Assembly (NCBI RefSeq): GCF_023856365.1
Contig: NW_026043023.1
Coordinates: 1 to 64,000 of the forward strand
Reading direction: 5' to 3'
DNA: 64,000 nt
DNA from: Brienomyrus brachyistius
Taxonomy: Eukaryota > Chordata > Actinopteri > Osteoglossiformes > Mormyridae
A program made the position numbers and the translations under genes. Below the pieces are notes generated by a model. The model was given only the letters and a program-made list of their open reading frames with translations. It searched no databases and was not told where the DNA came from. This document shows positions 23,540 to 35,960 of this stretch, piece by piece (the first letter of the stretch is position 1; every line of letters begins with the position of its first letter).

Positions 23540-23790
23540 GGTTTGGTAAATGATTGTGAGGTTGGAAGTCCTTCTTGATGTCTGTTTGCAGCTCATCCAC
23601 CAGCAACTGCACGAGTTGTCGCTCCCAGAGGGAATCCCACTCTCGGTCCGCTGGAGGGTCCATCTCACTGTAGCTGGAGTATGTTTCCATCAGTCACTTG
23701 GCGTGGGGCTCACAGAATTTACCAGGCTCCTGTTTAATCTGACGCACCTTAGTCCAGTCCATGCATCTGGGGAACTTCTCTGAAAATCTC
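23540..23790 (-). pseudogene. Retroviral/LTR Gag capsid-like remnant
   Basis: Minus-strand frame begins MDWTKVRQIKQEPGKF, has an in-frame stop, then METYSSYSEMDPP and WERQLVQLLVDELQTDI. The spacing suggests the capsid C-terminal region (major-homology-type 'Q..QEPGE.....L...') of an LTR element or endogenous retrovirus. Degenerate; no intact Gag. Confidence 0.42.
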
Positions 23791-24129
23791 TGGCAGATTC
23801 TTTGCAGCTATACTTGATATTGGGTACTTGCCGCAACTAAGTAATGGGTTGTTGAATCAAAGTCCCGTTCCATGTCAAAAATAACCCCATTTTAGGGTTT
23901 TGTTAAACAACTGGTCTAATTTGGATGCAGAGGTTCTGCACGGAAGGCCCAGTCTCTGAAGGGCTGTGGCATAGCGAGGCCTGTTCTGCCTGGAATCCGG
24001 CAGGTCACTGGCAACATCCCCCAACTCCTTCATCTATAAGGTCGGGAAACCAGAACGTTTACTCCCCCTTATGGATAAGGACATACCAACGTTGGGGCAA
24101 CTCCTGCTGCCTGAGTCTTCAACCAAGTC

Positions 24130-25775
24130 CAAAACAAAAGTATACAATGTTAGGAAGGGTAATTCAATGGTATGAGACTGAAACTAGAAACTGTAAATCG
24201 GATGGAGTTAAATAGCAATACTGTGGAAGAGGCATGGGAATTTTTTAAAAGCACATTGTTGCAAGTGCAAAAGAACTTCATACCCGTTTCCAGAAAAACT
24301 AAATCTAGGAAACTGCAACCAAGCTGGTGTCATGACCTGCTTGTACGATCCTCGTGTGTGCCACGCCCCCTCATTAACCATGTGTGCTGCCCCGATTGTA
24401 ACCAGCTGTTTTCTGTCAGTTTGAGTAGTCCTGTGTATTTAGTCCACATTCAAGTCTGTTTCCCCAGTCCTGTCATTGAAATCTCTCGCTGTTGGTACCT
24501 GTTTTCATCAATAAACCCTCATTCCCGACTCTCCGTTTCCCGGATCCTTGATTCCTCGCTTCCTGCCTGTTCGTCCAGCACGCGATGTCACAGGTGGTTT
24601 ACTACGAAAATTAAGAATAAAGTCAGGAGCAAAAGGGCTTTCTTCCACAAATGGAAATTAACTAATGATTTCAAAATAAAGCAGGAGTATCTAAGTCTAC
24701 AGGTTTAGTTAATAACAGTTATAAGGATGACGTTAAAAGTTTCTTCCAATATTTTAACTCCGAAAGAGCTCTAAAAGCTGAAAATCACTCATTTGCAGGA
24801 TAGTAAGGGCCTTATAATTGAAAATGAAATTGATATAAATGAGTTTAATGATTATTTTACAATGGCTGTTCACAGTAGAATAGCTTACCACCATTTAGTA
24901 CAAATACAACGATGTCTATGACCAATATATGTATAACTGAGGCTGATGTGGTACAAAGCCTAGCTAAGCTCAAAATAAATAAATCGCAAGGCCCTGATGG
25001 CATCTTATCTATAGTTTTAAAAGAGATGAGGGGTATTATTAGCCAACCTTTAACTTTACTATTCCAGAAATCATTATCTGCTGGTGTGGTATCTTCTGAT
25101 TGATGTTAGATCATGTCTCATGTCCAGAGAGGCTACAACAGGATCTGGATTTAATTAGCGACTGGGCTCATACGTGGCAGATGAAATTTAACATAGATAA
25201 ATATAAGGTAATCCATGCAGGGAGCAGAAATATAGTAAATATAGTAAAGTACAGATATTTTATGGGTTTCACTGAAATAAAGGTAGCTGATTATGAGAAA
25301 GATCTCGGTGTGTATGTTGATACTTCCATGTCCCACTCTTGCCAGTGTGGGGAAGCATTAAAAAAAGGCAAAAGGATGTTGGATTAAACTCCACACACCT
25401 AGAGATGTAAGTCAAGAGAAGTGATGCTACGATTATATAATTCCTTGGTAAGATCCCACCTAGAATACTGTGTGCAGGTTTGGTCACCATACCTTCAGAA
25501 GGACATTGCTGCCTTGGAAAAGGTGCAACGTAGGATGACTAGAATGATTCCTGCACTTAGAGGAATGTCTTATGAGGAGAGGTTCGCTGAGCTGAATCTG
25601 TTTAGCCTCAAGCAAAGGAGACTATGGGGGGACATGATCCAGGTATATAAGATTCTAACAGGTCGGGATGCTGTTCAGCCAAATGACCATTTCAATATTA
25701 ATTTAAAATACTAGAACTCGTGGCCATAGTGGAAATTAGCTGGAGAACATTTAAAAATGAATCTGAGGAAGCACT
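24130..25775 (+). mobile_element. CR1/jockey-superfamily LINE fragment
   Basis: Plus-strand blocks in order: WEFFKSTLLQVQKNFIP, then the LTR insertion, then FTTKIKNKVRSKRAFFHKW, ADVVQSLAKLKINKSQGPDG (RT motif), a deletion near 25,085-25,105 that removes the central catalytic part, LDLISDWAHTWQMKFN, VRSHLEYCVQVWSP, ALEKVQRRMTRMIPALRG and FSLKQRRLWGDMIQVYKIL. 3'-truncated near 25,775. Same family as 53,586-54,150. Confidence 0.8.
24328..24592 (+). mobile_element. Solo LTR inserted in the LINE, 5-bp TSD
   Basis: Starts tgtcatgacctgctt and ends cgcgatgtcaca. Flanks are gctgg (24323-24327) and ggtgg (24593-24597), a 5-bp duplication with one mismatch. Removing it rejoins the LINE at the Trp-Phe of PSW|FTTKIK. 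Confidence 0.82.
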
Positions 25776-27115
25776 TCAATTCAATTCAATTTTATTTATA
25801 TAGCGCTTTTAACGACATGCATTGTCACAAAGCACTTTACATTTAACCGGCCAGAACCCCACCAAGCAAGCCTGAGGCGACAGTGGCAAGGAAACTCCCT
25901 CTAGCAGGAAGAAACCTTGAGTGGAACCTAGACTCAGAAGGGGACCCCATCCTCCTCTGGGCGACCAAGGAGCATGAAACTGCATTTACATTGACATTCA
26001 TTAGAGTTCATATAGTTATAAAGTCCCAGTTGGTTTCATGTAGTTATATCCAGGAGTCCAGGTGCGGGTTCACACGGTGTAGTCGGCTCGGTATCAGCTC
26101 GAAAAAGAGAAGATGGAGAAGAGTTATTGCCCTACACCTAACCGGCAGGACTAAAGCAACTATGACAGCCTGCCTAAAAGAGTGACCTGGAAGGAAGCAC
26201 AGGCATGAGGGTTTACAGAGGTTTTGGCGTCAAGCCACCTCCCATCCACAGCTTAAGTGATCGGCGAGAGTGGCAGGACGACAGCACCAATCCCCCCTTT
26301 CCCCTTCAATCTCAAATAACTATGAACCTCCAGATTTCCCATTCACCTTAGAAAAGAAGATTTAACTATCCAAAAGACTGGCGAAAGAGGTACATCTTAA
26401 GCCTTGACTTAAAAGCAGAGATTGTGTCTGAGTTCCGAACACTAATAGGAAGTTTATTCCATAGCTGTGGTGCTTTATGAGCAAATGCTCTTCCCCCAAA
26501 GGTAATGTTCTTTATTCTGGGTACGGATAGAATACCTCCATCTCGTCATCTAAGTGTATGATTCGGAACGCAAATGAGGTCACTCACATACTGCGGTGCA
26601 AGACCATTTACAGCTTTATAGGTTAAGAGCAGTGTTTTGTAGTCAACACGAAATCTAACTGGCAGCCAGTGCAGTGAAGATAAAATTGGGGTAATATGAT
26701 TATATGTTTTAGTTTAACTATTGCTAGTAGCGGTTCAATCAATGCTGGGAGCATCGCTGAATAATTTTGATGGAACAGGGTCTAGCATACAAGTAGATGA
26801 ATTTGAAGATAAAATTAAGTACATCAGTTCTGACTGGTTAACCAATATTCAATATTCAAAATGTTCTGTTTAATTGAGCATATTTTTGGTCAAAAAGTTT
26901 CATAAAGTCGTCACTGGAAAATAACCAGTGGTCTGGTTATTAGTCAGCTTGGACACCATAGTAAATAGGAATCTAGGATTATTTTTGTTTATTTCAATTA
27001 GTTCTGATAGATACTAGATGATTTGGCGGCACTAAGAGCCTTTTTGTAGCTACCCATAGCCTCTTTCCATGCTAGTTCGAACACCACTAGTTTAGTATGA
27101 TGCCACTTACATTCT
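25776..27115 (-). mobile_element. L2-type LINE, internally deleted
   Basis: The 3' end at 25,776 starts with (aattc)n then attttatttatatagcgctt, a classic L2 terminus. Minus-strand blocks in 26,400-26,700 correspond to the C-terminal RT region. 27,110-26,720 reads CKWHHTKLVVFELAWKEA and SYKKALSAAKSS, the region between endonuclease and RT. The catalytic RT core between them is missing. Confidence 0.7.
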
Positions 27116-28306
27116 GTAAGGACATAAAACTTATAGGTCCTGCAGGCCCCAACTCTGATCAGCCTGCATCAGTCTATTTCAGAGCTCCGCTGGCCCAGGC
27201 AAGACTGGACTCAACTCGTCAAACCACCCCTTTTAAGGAAGGCAAAGGCCTGCCGGCTCCTGAGAGACTGGATAGGAATAACTGGAGCAGCACAGAAAAA
27301 GCAAGACCTTTCACCCCCGGAGTGACCAGAGTTCCACAATCAATCCACAGCAACAACAGCTGTCAGCCTCCAGACACAGACACCTTTTCCACTATAAACA
27401 GGATAACTCAGCACACATAGATGTTAGGGACAAATACACGCATGTTTGGTCTCGTTTGAATAGGCATGAGACGAGGAGTATTATACTCTCAGATTTAAGG
27501 CAGTATAGCTTTTCCTAAGAGAAATACAGAAACTTCGGCTCAACCCACCAAACTGAGAGAGATTCTCTCATGGTAGAACAAGGGAATTACAACCACCCCC
27601 TAAAGTGATCTGATTGGCTGGGGACTTGAGAACCAAGGTCAGCAATGCCCCTAAAATTAACCATTGACCGAAATTAGTCAGTCTTCAGAAACATGCCATC
27701 ACCTGGTCTGGATACTTAAGGAAGGGCTTCAGAAGTAGTCGGGGAGTCACTCTGTAATCAGAGCTCCCGCAGAGAACTGGGTGAAAGTCTATCTGTAGTC
27801 AGATACTTTCCACAGAACTTTGTTCACTCTCAGCTGAGGAATGTGAATACATGATATGAAGACAACTGGATCACAACTGGATCACGGGGGAATCATAAGC
27901 AGGGAAGAACACACAGGCAAACAGCAGCAGCAACATTAAAGGCAGGACTGAGAAGCACATTTATACAAGGCTAAGCAGGGAGCAAACTAGAGGCACCTGA
28001 AATGAGTAACACAAGGGCAGGAAGGAGAGGTAAAACAAACGCGGAACAGGCATGGCACGTTATACCACACTAGGGAGGAAACGGGAGGTTCAGGAGGGCA
28101 GGGTGTGGCAGGGATCCGTTTCAAAATTTAATTTTGGCTTGTACAAACCTTGGTAAAAGCTGCAAAAGATCGATCAACCACTTTCTGAGCTATTGTCTTA
28201 ACAAACAAAGCATCTGTTGGGGTGGCGGTGTCTGGGGAATACCATGTGTAATACACCTTGTGAAGATTTATATGTAAAACAAAATATTTTTTGATTCTAT
28301 CACACA
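27116..28306. other. LTR-like or repeat-derived spacer
   Basis: No gene. Patches such as 27,715-27,800 (gatacttaaggaagggcttc and 'cagagctcccgcag') look like the U3/R region of an LTR, but no TG...CA ends or repeats were found. Confidence 0.3.
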
Positions 28307-28318
28307 TATAGAAATTAT

Positions 28319-28673
28319 CCATCCATCCATTTTCCAAACCGCTTATCCTATTGGGTCGCGGGGGGTCCGGAGCCTATCCCAGAATCAATGGGCACGAGGC
28401 AGGGAACAACCCAGGATGGGGGGCCAGCCCATCGCAGGGCACACTCACACACCATCCACTCACACACACACACCTACGGGCAATTCAGCAACTCCAATTA
28501 GCCCCAGCATGTTTTTGGACTGTGGGGGGAAACCGGAGTACCCAGAGGAAACCCCACAACGACATGGGGAGAACATGCAAACTCCACACACATGTGACCC
28601 AGGCGGAGACACGAACCCGGGTCCCAGAGGTGTGAGGCGACAGTGCTAACCACTGCACCACCATGCCGCCCCT
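28319..28673 (-). mobile_element. V-SINE, 12-bp TSD
   Basis: Reverse-orientation full copy. Target duplication tatagaaattat at 28307-28318 and 28674-28685. Confidence 0.92.
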
Positions 28674-29250
28674 TATAGAAATTATTCTAGGTTTAAATAG
28701 TAATTTAGCTGAGTAACTAGGCTGAAATTCTAGATAGTTGCAATTTTAAGAATTATTACTATTATTCACAGCTTTTAAGCATGCAGTTGGATGACGGATG
28801 GATGGATATTCAGCCACCAGAAATGCCAATTGTTGTTAAGAGGATCAAAGTCTGCAAAGTAGTATGCAGGGTTTAAGGCCAGAACACAGCATACTCTCCG
28901 ACAGAAAGCATAAAGTTCACTGGGGGAATTTCTGTGGCCACTGCCTGAACAGCATGTGTGGAGAATGTTTATGAGGGTCGAGCCATGCAGAGCTGCTGGC
29001 CCTGGCATGTAATGATGAATCACAAATCAGTTAAAAATCGGTGCAAATGCATGAAGATTTAAACCGGCTGATGTGGAAAATGAATCACTATTGTAGGAGT
29101 ACTTCACAGTACTTTAACAGAAAAACTGGTGTAATATTACATTTGATTTCACAATGTGAGTTTGACGTCAGATGTCACTGCGTATCACGTCGACATCGTA
29201 CGTCAGTTTTTGGTTTTGAGCGAACGCGAGATGATGAATGAATTTGAAAC

Positions 29251-29549
29251 TGAGGACGGCACAGTGGTTAGTGCTGGCTTCGGTCCAGGGCCCTTTCTGT
29301 GTGGAGTTCGCATGCTCTCCCCGTTTTCGCCGGGGACTCCAGGTTCCTCCCACGGTCCAAAAGCATGCAGGATAGGTTGACTGGTGAGTCTAAATTGGCC
29401 CTGTAGTTGTGTGAGTGTGTGCGACCTGCGGTGTGTAGGTGACTGCCTGGGCTTGGTTCCTGTCTGCGCCCCTTGTTCCCGGGATAGGCTCCGGTCTCCC
29501 CCGCGATCCCAGTTGGGATTAAGTGGTTTCAGAAAATGGATGGATGGAC
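29251..29549 (+). mobile_element. Divergent V-SINE subfamily copy
   Basis: Head gaggacggcacagtggttag, core gtgtggagttcgcatgctct, tail gtggtttcagaaaatggatgg. Clearly related to, but much diverged from, the other copies. Confidence 0.75.
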
Positions 29550-29899
29550 GCACCGCCCGATCTTCAATTGGCGGTGTGGCAGCATATTAGCTTTCCGGTA
29601 ATCACAAACGAGGAGGAAACAGCGAGAAAAGCACAGACAAGACATAAACTGCATGCAAACATTGTAATAGACTGATAACATACACAAACAGGTCCACTGG
29701 CACCACCGTGAGCTGAGTGAAGATTATTAAAAGGGCAAAGCACGCTAAAAAGCTGCACATGCAAACCTTAGCTTATTTATTTGATTTATTTTTTTTTATT
29801 TACTTATTTTGATTTGGGATTTTTTTCAACAGTATTTTATTCAAATTCAGTTGCACTGTTCACAACAGTGTCAACAGTTCAGAAAGATAAATATAAGAA

Positions 29900-30014
29900 T
29901 ATTTTTGAATATATTTGTCTGCAGCTCATTCTGCAAAAAATGAGAAAATTGTATCGTGAACTCAGAATCGTGAATCGTATCAAATGGTGAGTTGAATGTA
30001 TCGTTACATCCCTA
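29900..30014. mobile_element. hAT element terminus
   Basis: The run gaatcgtgaatcgtatcaaa ... atcgttacatccctag has the form of a hAT terminal repeat. The left end was not located. Confidence 0.4.
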
Positions 30015-30330
30015 GTTCTTACAGTAGTACTATGGTATGGTGGAGCCACATGACAGGAAGGCAGTACATTGCGAAGTCTGTTAAGAACATCATTCGCACT
30101 GAACTGCCCTCCATTGACCAGCTGTACTTTAACTGCCACAGTAACAAGGTTCAGTCTATAATCCAGGACTCTGACCACCATCCACAAACACTGACTAGCA
30201 GATTCATGAACAGCTTCATTCGCCAAACAATTCAAACCTGCAGCTTTTGCATCCCCTGTAACAGTCATTCTGCAGCTTTTGCATCCCCTGTAACAGTCAT
30301 TTCCACGGCAGCTGCACTGTACAGCTGTTA
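30015..30330 (+). mobile_element. Degenerate LINE 3' fragment
   Basis: Translation shows LPSIDQLYFNC and KVQSIIQDSDHHPQTLT, matching the generic LINE C-terminal 'LP.I..LY......KA..I..DP.HP' layout. Short and broken. A 23-bp phrase (tgcagcttttgcatcccctg...) is duplicated at 30,240 and 30,271. Confidence 0.4.
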
Positions 30331-31595
30331 CTGCACTTTATCCACCACTGACCACGTATCATCCAGTTTTGTCCTGCTTTGTATCGCACTGTTTCTGCAC
30401 CATGTTGTCTTGTACTCCCTTGTGTTGTTATGCACCATCTGTGTTGTTCTGAGCAGTGCCATGATGCAATATTACAAAAAGATCTTGAGGAAATGCAGAG
30501 TTCTGGAGGAGATTCTCACAGATCATGGCATGTGTTTATACTGAAGAAACTGTACAAATTGCTAGACATAAAACACAGGACTGGCAACTGTGGTACGTTT
30601 TAACACCTTGATAAAAAACTTAAAATCCATAGTAAGTAGGACAACCTCATAGAACCTTTACTAGTCATTGTTCAGAAGATTAACACGGATTAAAAACCAT
30701 TACTATGAAAGCACGCTAATCAGTTAAGTTGATTATGTGGAGAGAGAGAAAAAAAACTGTCTTTGAAAAAGATCAACCATAGAACGAAGCTGCAGCATTG
30801 ACACCCCCTAGTGGTGATTTGAAGATAGTTCTGTCTGTAGCAGCTAAGCAGTAGATTTGGCGTCAGGTGCCATGACAAACTCAGTGCTGCTCGGTTTGAA
30901 CGGCAGAAGCACAAAAATAAAGGGGGCATCTACTGCACGCCCCCCACCCTTGAAAATGGTACAAATTATCATGCAACAGTTTTCTTAAGTAAGTCTTTTT
31001 GGGCGTCTGCAGAAACCTCCACGATGCGATTGCCCTGATTAAGAAGTGCGCAGCGGATACAATTTGGGATGCATCGTTCATCCGATTTATTAATATATAA
31101 TTATTAGTATGTCTATATTATTTTAGAAACGTTACTTGACGAATATTTTTCATTGAGATTGATTCCCCGTTTAAAATTTTGGTGACACTTCATATTTTTT
31201 AAGAGAGACAGACAATTTGACGCATGCAATTTGCAGAAATATGTTGTGCCGCTATAAAGTACACAGGCAGCATGACAAACATAAGTACTCACTGAAGCCA
31301 CGACATACGCCCGGCTGGCCCCAGCGGTACCCCTAAGAAGAAGGCTTTTTTCACAACCCACGACCATCACGAGGGCAAAAAAAACTGAATAGCCTAGAAT
31401 TTAGTTAATTACAAGGCACATATTTATTGGAGCAAGAGCTCTAACATAAAACTACCTTGTAATTATAAAGTATTATGGCTGTGAACAATGTACAAACAGG
31501 CACAGAAAGTAAAATACTCCAAAAATGCAAAGAACCTAAATATTTTTGTTTCCACCGATTCACTCTTGATGTGTTAGGAGTCACAGTTCAGTAGC
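30331..31595. other. No gene seen
   Basis: No supported coding sequence or clear repeat boundaries. Confidence 0.35.
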
Positions 31596-33712
31596 CTATT
31601 CTTCAGTATCTGCATTTAAGACCACCAACTGCTCTTTCTCCTCCTTCGCTCGTCGGCTCAGAGTATTGGACTTGGTAAGTAATGTTGCCCTTTTGGTTCC
31701 AGCAGCACTCTCTGCTTCCTCTGCCATGTGCTCAGCATCCTTTTGTAAACTCTCACATACACTTTCCAGTGAGACTCTCTTCCTCTTGAGTTCCTCAAGT
31801 TTTCTTTTTTGCTTTTCGCTCATCTTTCACCTTTGGTCAGAGGCGCTTTGGTTGCTCCCCCACACACTCTGACATGGTCGCATATAAGCCTCTGTGCAAC
31901 AACTGTTTCCTCTGATAAGTTGCAGGTCTCCACCTCTATTCGTTCCACTTCGGCTTGCCCATAGGACAGCAGCAGCAAGTTCTTGCAGAACATCCAGAGG
32001 TCAGGATAAGGCCCACTAACTTTTTGATGTAAAAAGACATCAACTTTGGATGGTGCTGAAGGAATGAAGGATATAAAATCCAAGCCTTTTGCCTCATTGT
32101 GCAGGTGATTATCAGACTGCTGGGATATTGCATCACCTGTAATTACATTAATTACAGTAGATTAGATGCAGATCAACAATGTCAATACACAGAATCACAT
32201 GTAGAATAGGAAAGTGATTTATAACCCAATTTTCCTATGATACCATAAATGTGCAATCATTTTAATTTAATCTTGAGATATCTCTAGGCTCATCAAAGAA
32301 AATATAACTGGGCTGATGCTTCTTTTCAAACACCAAGAGTCGGTCTTCTAAATACTGCTAAAATCTACGTGTTAACACTATTCAGTTCAGGGACGGATTA
32401 TGGGTTGTGTGGGCCCCTGGGTAAAACGTTCGCGAGGCCCCCCCCCACCACCACCACCTGCACCACCACCACAACCACCACAAGTCAAGGGCCCTTGGCA
32501 GCCAAACACCCTCCCTATAGGGTCAGGGGACCTTGTAGGCAGAGGATCAAAGAATGTAGGCCCTCTAAAATAGACAAACGAAAATACATTGCTGATAAGC
32601 GTTGCAAATTGTTTTGGGCTTGGGGCCCACGGGCCCCCTGCACCCCAAGGGCCCCTGGGCAGCGGCCCCGCTAACCCGGTTTGTAATCCGTCCCTGATTC
32701 AGTTAGATGTGAAAAAAGAAAAGCATAATTTAAAAATAATATTCTGAACTATCCTATTCTTATCCTATGATTTACCAGCAGATATCCTGCCTGCCAACCG
32801 ATTCTCCTGCGCAAACTTCTGCATGAGATTTCTCCTTTTCTGCTGGCAGTTATCTGGCTGGTGTGCATTTTGTTTGGGTCCAAGCACGTCATCTCATGTA
32901 CAATCGAGTACTTCAGAGGGCATTTATCCAAGGCCTTTTTGCACATTTTTGAGAGCACAATCTGGCAATTTTTTTTAATCTGAAGGACACCAAGGTCACT
33001 TCCACTGCCTTTGGCTCCTGACTGTCTCTGACAAAAAGATGGTTTGTCAAATTTCCAGAATCTTTCTGCACACTCAGCCCAAGGTTAACACTACCTCAGC
33101 TGTACATATCAAACCAGCTCAAACTCCATGTTATTCACATATTTTTTACTTCACAATTGTTTGATACATTTGTATGTAAAGATACCAGTGAATTCACAGA
33201 AGTCCCACCTTGATGACAGCCATTCCTATATCCACCTCCTTTGGACTGAGCCAGAGTTTTTGCCTGTACAACAGCTGTACATGTTGCTACACAACACTTA
33301 AACATTCTATTTCCTCAATGAACTATTTTTTTTGCAGCAAAAGCCATGAAGCAGCAATAAAATCTTTAAAATATGCTTACCAATAAATATGGTTCTCCCA
33401 TTTAAACACATGTAAAGATAAACCATGGATATTTAAAAATCATGGGTTCGTTAATGAGTTTAAATGTTATTGAATGGCTTACCTTAAACTTCTCCAGTAA
33501 GTCTTCAGCGGTGGAGTGGCTCATGTACTGTGATCCCAGAACCAGGACTGCACTCGAGAGCCATTCTCATAATTCACCCAATACCTGACATGCACATCCA
33601 GTTGTTTTCTTTTGATGGTCCTGTTCATACTTACGTCAAACATGACAACGAAGCTCCCTTTTAATATATGGAGCGAGTCCAAATCGCGCAAGAAAAGCGG
33701 TTTTATCTTTAC
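31596..33712 (-). pseudogene. Remnant of a split transposon-derived gene with coiled-coil tail
   Basis: Minus-strand pieces in order: 33,712-33,493 (VSMNRTIKRKQLDVHVRYW, a 1-nt break, then SHSTAEDLLEKFK and a donor AAG|GTAAG); about 33,000-32,765 (QIVLSKMCKKALDKCPLKYS, VHEMTCLDP); 32,136-31,830 (FISFIPSAPSKVDVF, LLLLSYGQAEVERIEVE, VVAQRLICDHV); 31,823-31,596 (a Lys/Glu-rich coiled coil from MSEKQKRKLEELKRKR). The order and the 'LSHGNAxVERGFSVNK'-like block recall a fish transposon-associated protein family whose C-terminus is a coiled coil. Frame breaks and a MITE insertion (32388-32696) show it is dead. Family name not certain. Confidence 0.5.
32388..32696. mobile_element. hAT-type MITE, 309 bp, 8-bp TSD
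   Basis: Ends cagggacggatta and taatccgtccctg; exact duplication attcagtt at 32380-32387 and 32697-32704. The interior holds a (CCA)n tract and 'gggcccc' words. Confidence 0.9.
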
Positions 33713-33963
33713 CACAAGTGACCCTGCGAGTCAGGGAACATCACCCTGGAGACGGTGTGAATGTCATCATTGGACGTATAGGAGTGATGTCGGCAAACCG
33801 TTTGCAAAGCCCATAGCACTTCTGCTTTCAGTGTGGGTTGAGGAGGATGTACTGAAGGCATTATTTGTCATGGGATCCGGAGACACTGCCAAAACGGGTG
33901 TAGGCCTATCTTTAGAGGTTGTACTTATCTCCACTGAATAAACATAAATCTGGGCTTATTCTA

Positions 33964-34472
33964 TACTGAACAAAAATATAAACGCAACACTCTTGTTTCT
34001 GCTCCCATTTTTCATGAGATGGACTTAAAGACCTACAATTCATTCCAGATACACAATATTACCATTTCTCTCAAACATTTCTCACAAATCAGTCTAAATG
34101 TGTGATAGTGAGCACTTCTGCTTTGCTGAGATAATCCATCCCACCTCACAGGTGTGCCACATCAAGATGCTGATCTGACATCATGGGTAGTGCACAGGTG
34201 TACCTTATACTGCCCACAATAAAAGGCCACCCTGGAATGTGCAGTTTTTTGCTTTATTGGGGGTCTGGGGACTCAGAACCGGTCAGTATCTGGTGTGACC
34301 ACCATTTGCCTCATGCAATGCAACACATCTTCTTCGCATAGAGTTTATCAGATTGTCAATTGTGGCCTGTGGAATGTTGGTCCACTCCTCTTCAATGGCT
34401 GTGCGAAGTTGTTGGATATTAGTGGGAACTGGTACACGCTGTCGTATACGCCGGTCAAGCACATCCCAAACA
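33964..34472. mobile_element. Truncated Tc1-like element, twin of 45368-46536
   Basis: Begins with the inverted repeat ctgaacaaaaatataaacgc after TA and is nearly identical base for base to 45,368-45,877, then breaks off abruptly at catcccaaaca. Contains only the transposase C-terminal coding end (minus strand). Confidence 0.9.
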
Positions 34473-34807
34473 AGAGCAGCTGACCTGAGAAATAAGAAAT
34501 AAGCTAAGCTGGAAACCTGGACCCTCCGACCAAGAATGCGTGAAGTACCCTCAGAAGGTCTACTAGAAGATGTACGTAGAAGACTACTACAGATCAGCTG
34601 ATCTACACCACAGCAACAGTGATCCTTGAGCTGGAGCCGGACCGTCTTTGAAGACTCCGTAAATCTCCGTATAATAATATATATCTACGGGAACGAGAAA
34701 GGAGAAAGCAGAGAACAAGAACAAGATTTGTAAATGTAAGATTTGAAGGACCCCCGGCATGAAAAATAGAATAGTTCTCGTCATTAGTGAACATGTGTCT
34801 CGTCATT
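34473..34807. other. No gene seen
   Basis: Unassigned sequence after the broken Tc1 copy; an internal 'agatcagctgatct' palindrome near 34,592. Confidence 0.3.
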
Positions 34808-34925
34808 GTGTATCATGGACAGTAAGAGGGGGATCAATAGAGTGTTGTTATTATAACGTCTAAAAAGTCTGTCGATAAATCAATAAGAAAATAAATGAAG
34901 TCGTTTTCGCGAACACGCGAACAGG
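34808..34925 (+). repeat. Dispersed repeat R3, copy 1 (shortened)
   Basis: Starts gtgtatcatggacagtaaga and continues to cgttttcgcgaacacgc. It lacks two internal pieces present in the copy at 35757-35907. Confidence 0.85.
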
Positions 34926-35056
34926 GGCCGGACCGACTGTAGGGGGCGTGGCCAGAGACAGCCTGCTGACCATAGCTGTCAAGTCTTACTTACTTCTCTT
35001 TCCCGCCGTCCTCCCGTATTAGTATTTTCCCGTAAATCTCCCTTATATTATATAGT

Positions 35057-35128
35057 TGCTGGATAGTGTAGTGGTAAGATCGCCGCCTTTCACACGGGAG
35101 ACCGGGGTTCGAATCCCGGTTGTGGCCA
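35057..35128 (+). tRNA. tRNA-like sequence (Asp/Glu-type), probable pseudogene
   Basis: Contains a D-arm/A-box-like tagtgtagtggtaag, an anticodon-loop-like cctttcaca (TTC if read as anticodon) and a perfect T arm gggttcgaatccc (B box). The arrangement resembles eukaryotic tRNA-Asp with a changed anticodon, but the acceptor strands (tgctgga and ttgtggc) do not pair and the anticodon stem has mismatches. Likely a tRNA pseudogene or SINE head rather than a working gene. Confidence 0.4.
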
Positions 35129-35502
35129 AAAATATATTTTATATATTTTATATATTTATATTATTTTATATATTTATATTATTTTATATTTCCTGTCTTA
35201 AAATGTAAGGGATACTGGAGCCTGGTTGCGGATGGCTCACGGCCAAACCTTGACAGGTATGCTGCTGTTCCAAATCATGGGTGCATGTTACAAGTGCGGA
35301 ACATATTTTAACTTAGTACTAACTTAGCATCATATTTGATCTGATTCGACTGAATATCCCAGGTTTCCATCTCTCATGCATCTGGTGTGACGTGTTTTCA
35401 GACTCTCAGGCTGGCGCAAAGAAATCTTACGGGAATTGAACGTCTCACTCCGGCCAGCTGACCAAAGTTCGGTAACCTTGGTATTGTGTGTAGGAGATTC
35501 GC

Positions 35503-35560
35503 TATAACTATAATTTCATTCTCCATTTACATGCCCGTAGTGTCTTTAAGTGTTATGTAG
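35503..35560 (+). repeat. Short direct repeat, copy 1
   Basis: ataactataatttcattctc through catgcccgtagtgtcttta recurs at 35,911-35,958 between repeats R3 and R1. Confidence 0.8.
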
Positions 35561-35756
35561 TTTTGCCTGAAACGCAAAAATAAAACAAAGCAATTAAAGC
35601 CGATCAGTGGCTCAAATTGTGCTGTAGCGATTGAAGAACTTTTGTCGGAAGTTGGATTCGAACTTGGGATGCCTTACTTGGGAGAACAGAATACCAGAAT
35701 AGAGTAGGTTAAGTCCAGCCTTGGCTTCCAAGCTGACGTTTTTCTACATATGTGCT

Positions 35757-35907
35757 TGTGTATCATGGACAGTAAGAGGGGGCAGGCAAGGAGAGAATTT
35801 CTCTCTTTGGGGATCAATAGAGTGTTGTTATTATAACGTCTAAAAAGTATGATGGTCTGTCGATAAATCAATAAGAAAATAAATGAAGTCGTTTTCGCGA
35901 ACACGCC
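35757..35907 (+). repeat. Dispersed repeat R3, copy 2 (full)
   Basis: Same as 34808-34925 with the extra internal pieces 'caggcaaggagagaatttct' and 'atgatgg'. Confidence 0.85.
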
Positions 35908-35960
35908 GAATTATAACTATAATTTCGTTCTCCATTTACATGCCCGTAGTGTCTTTAACC

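Noticed and set aside
32369..32674. 101-codon Thr/Pro-rich frame
   Set aside because: Lies almost entirely within a 309-bp MITE with an exact target duplication.
35057..35128. Functional tRNA gene
   Set aside because: T arm is good but the acceptor stem does not pair and the anticodon stem has mismatches; kept only as a tRNA-like sequence.
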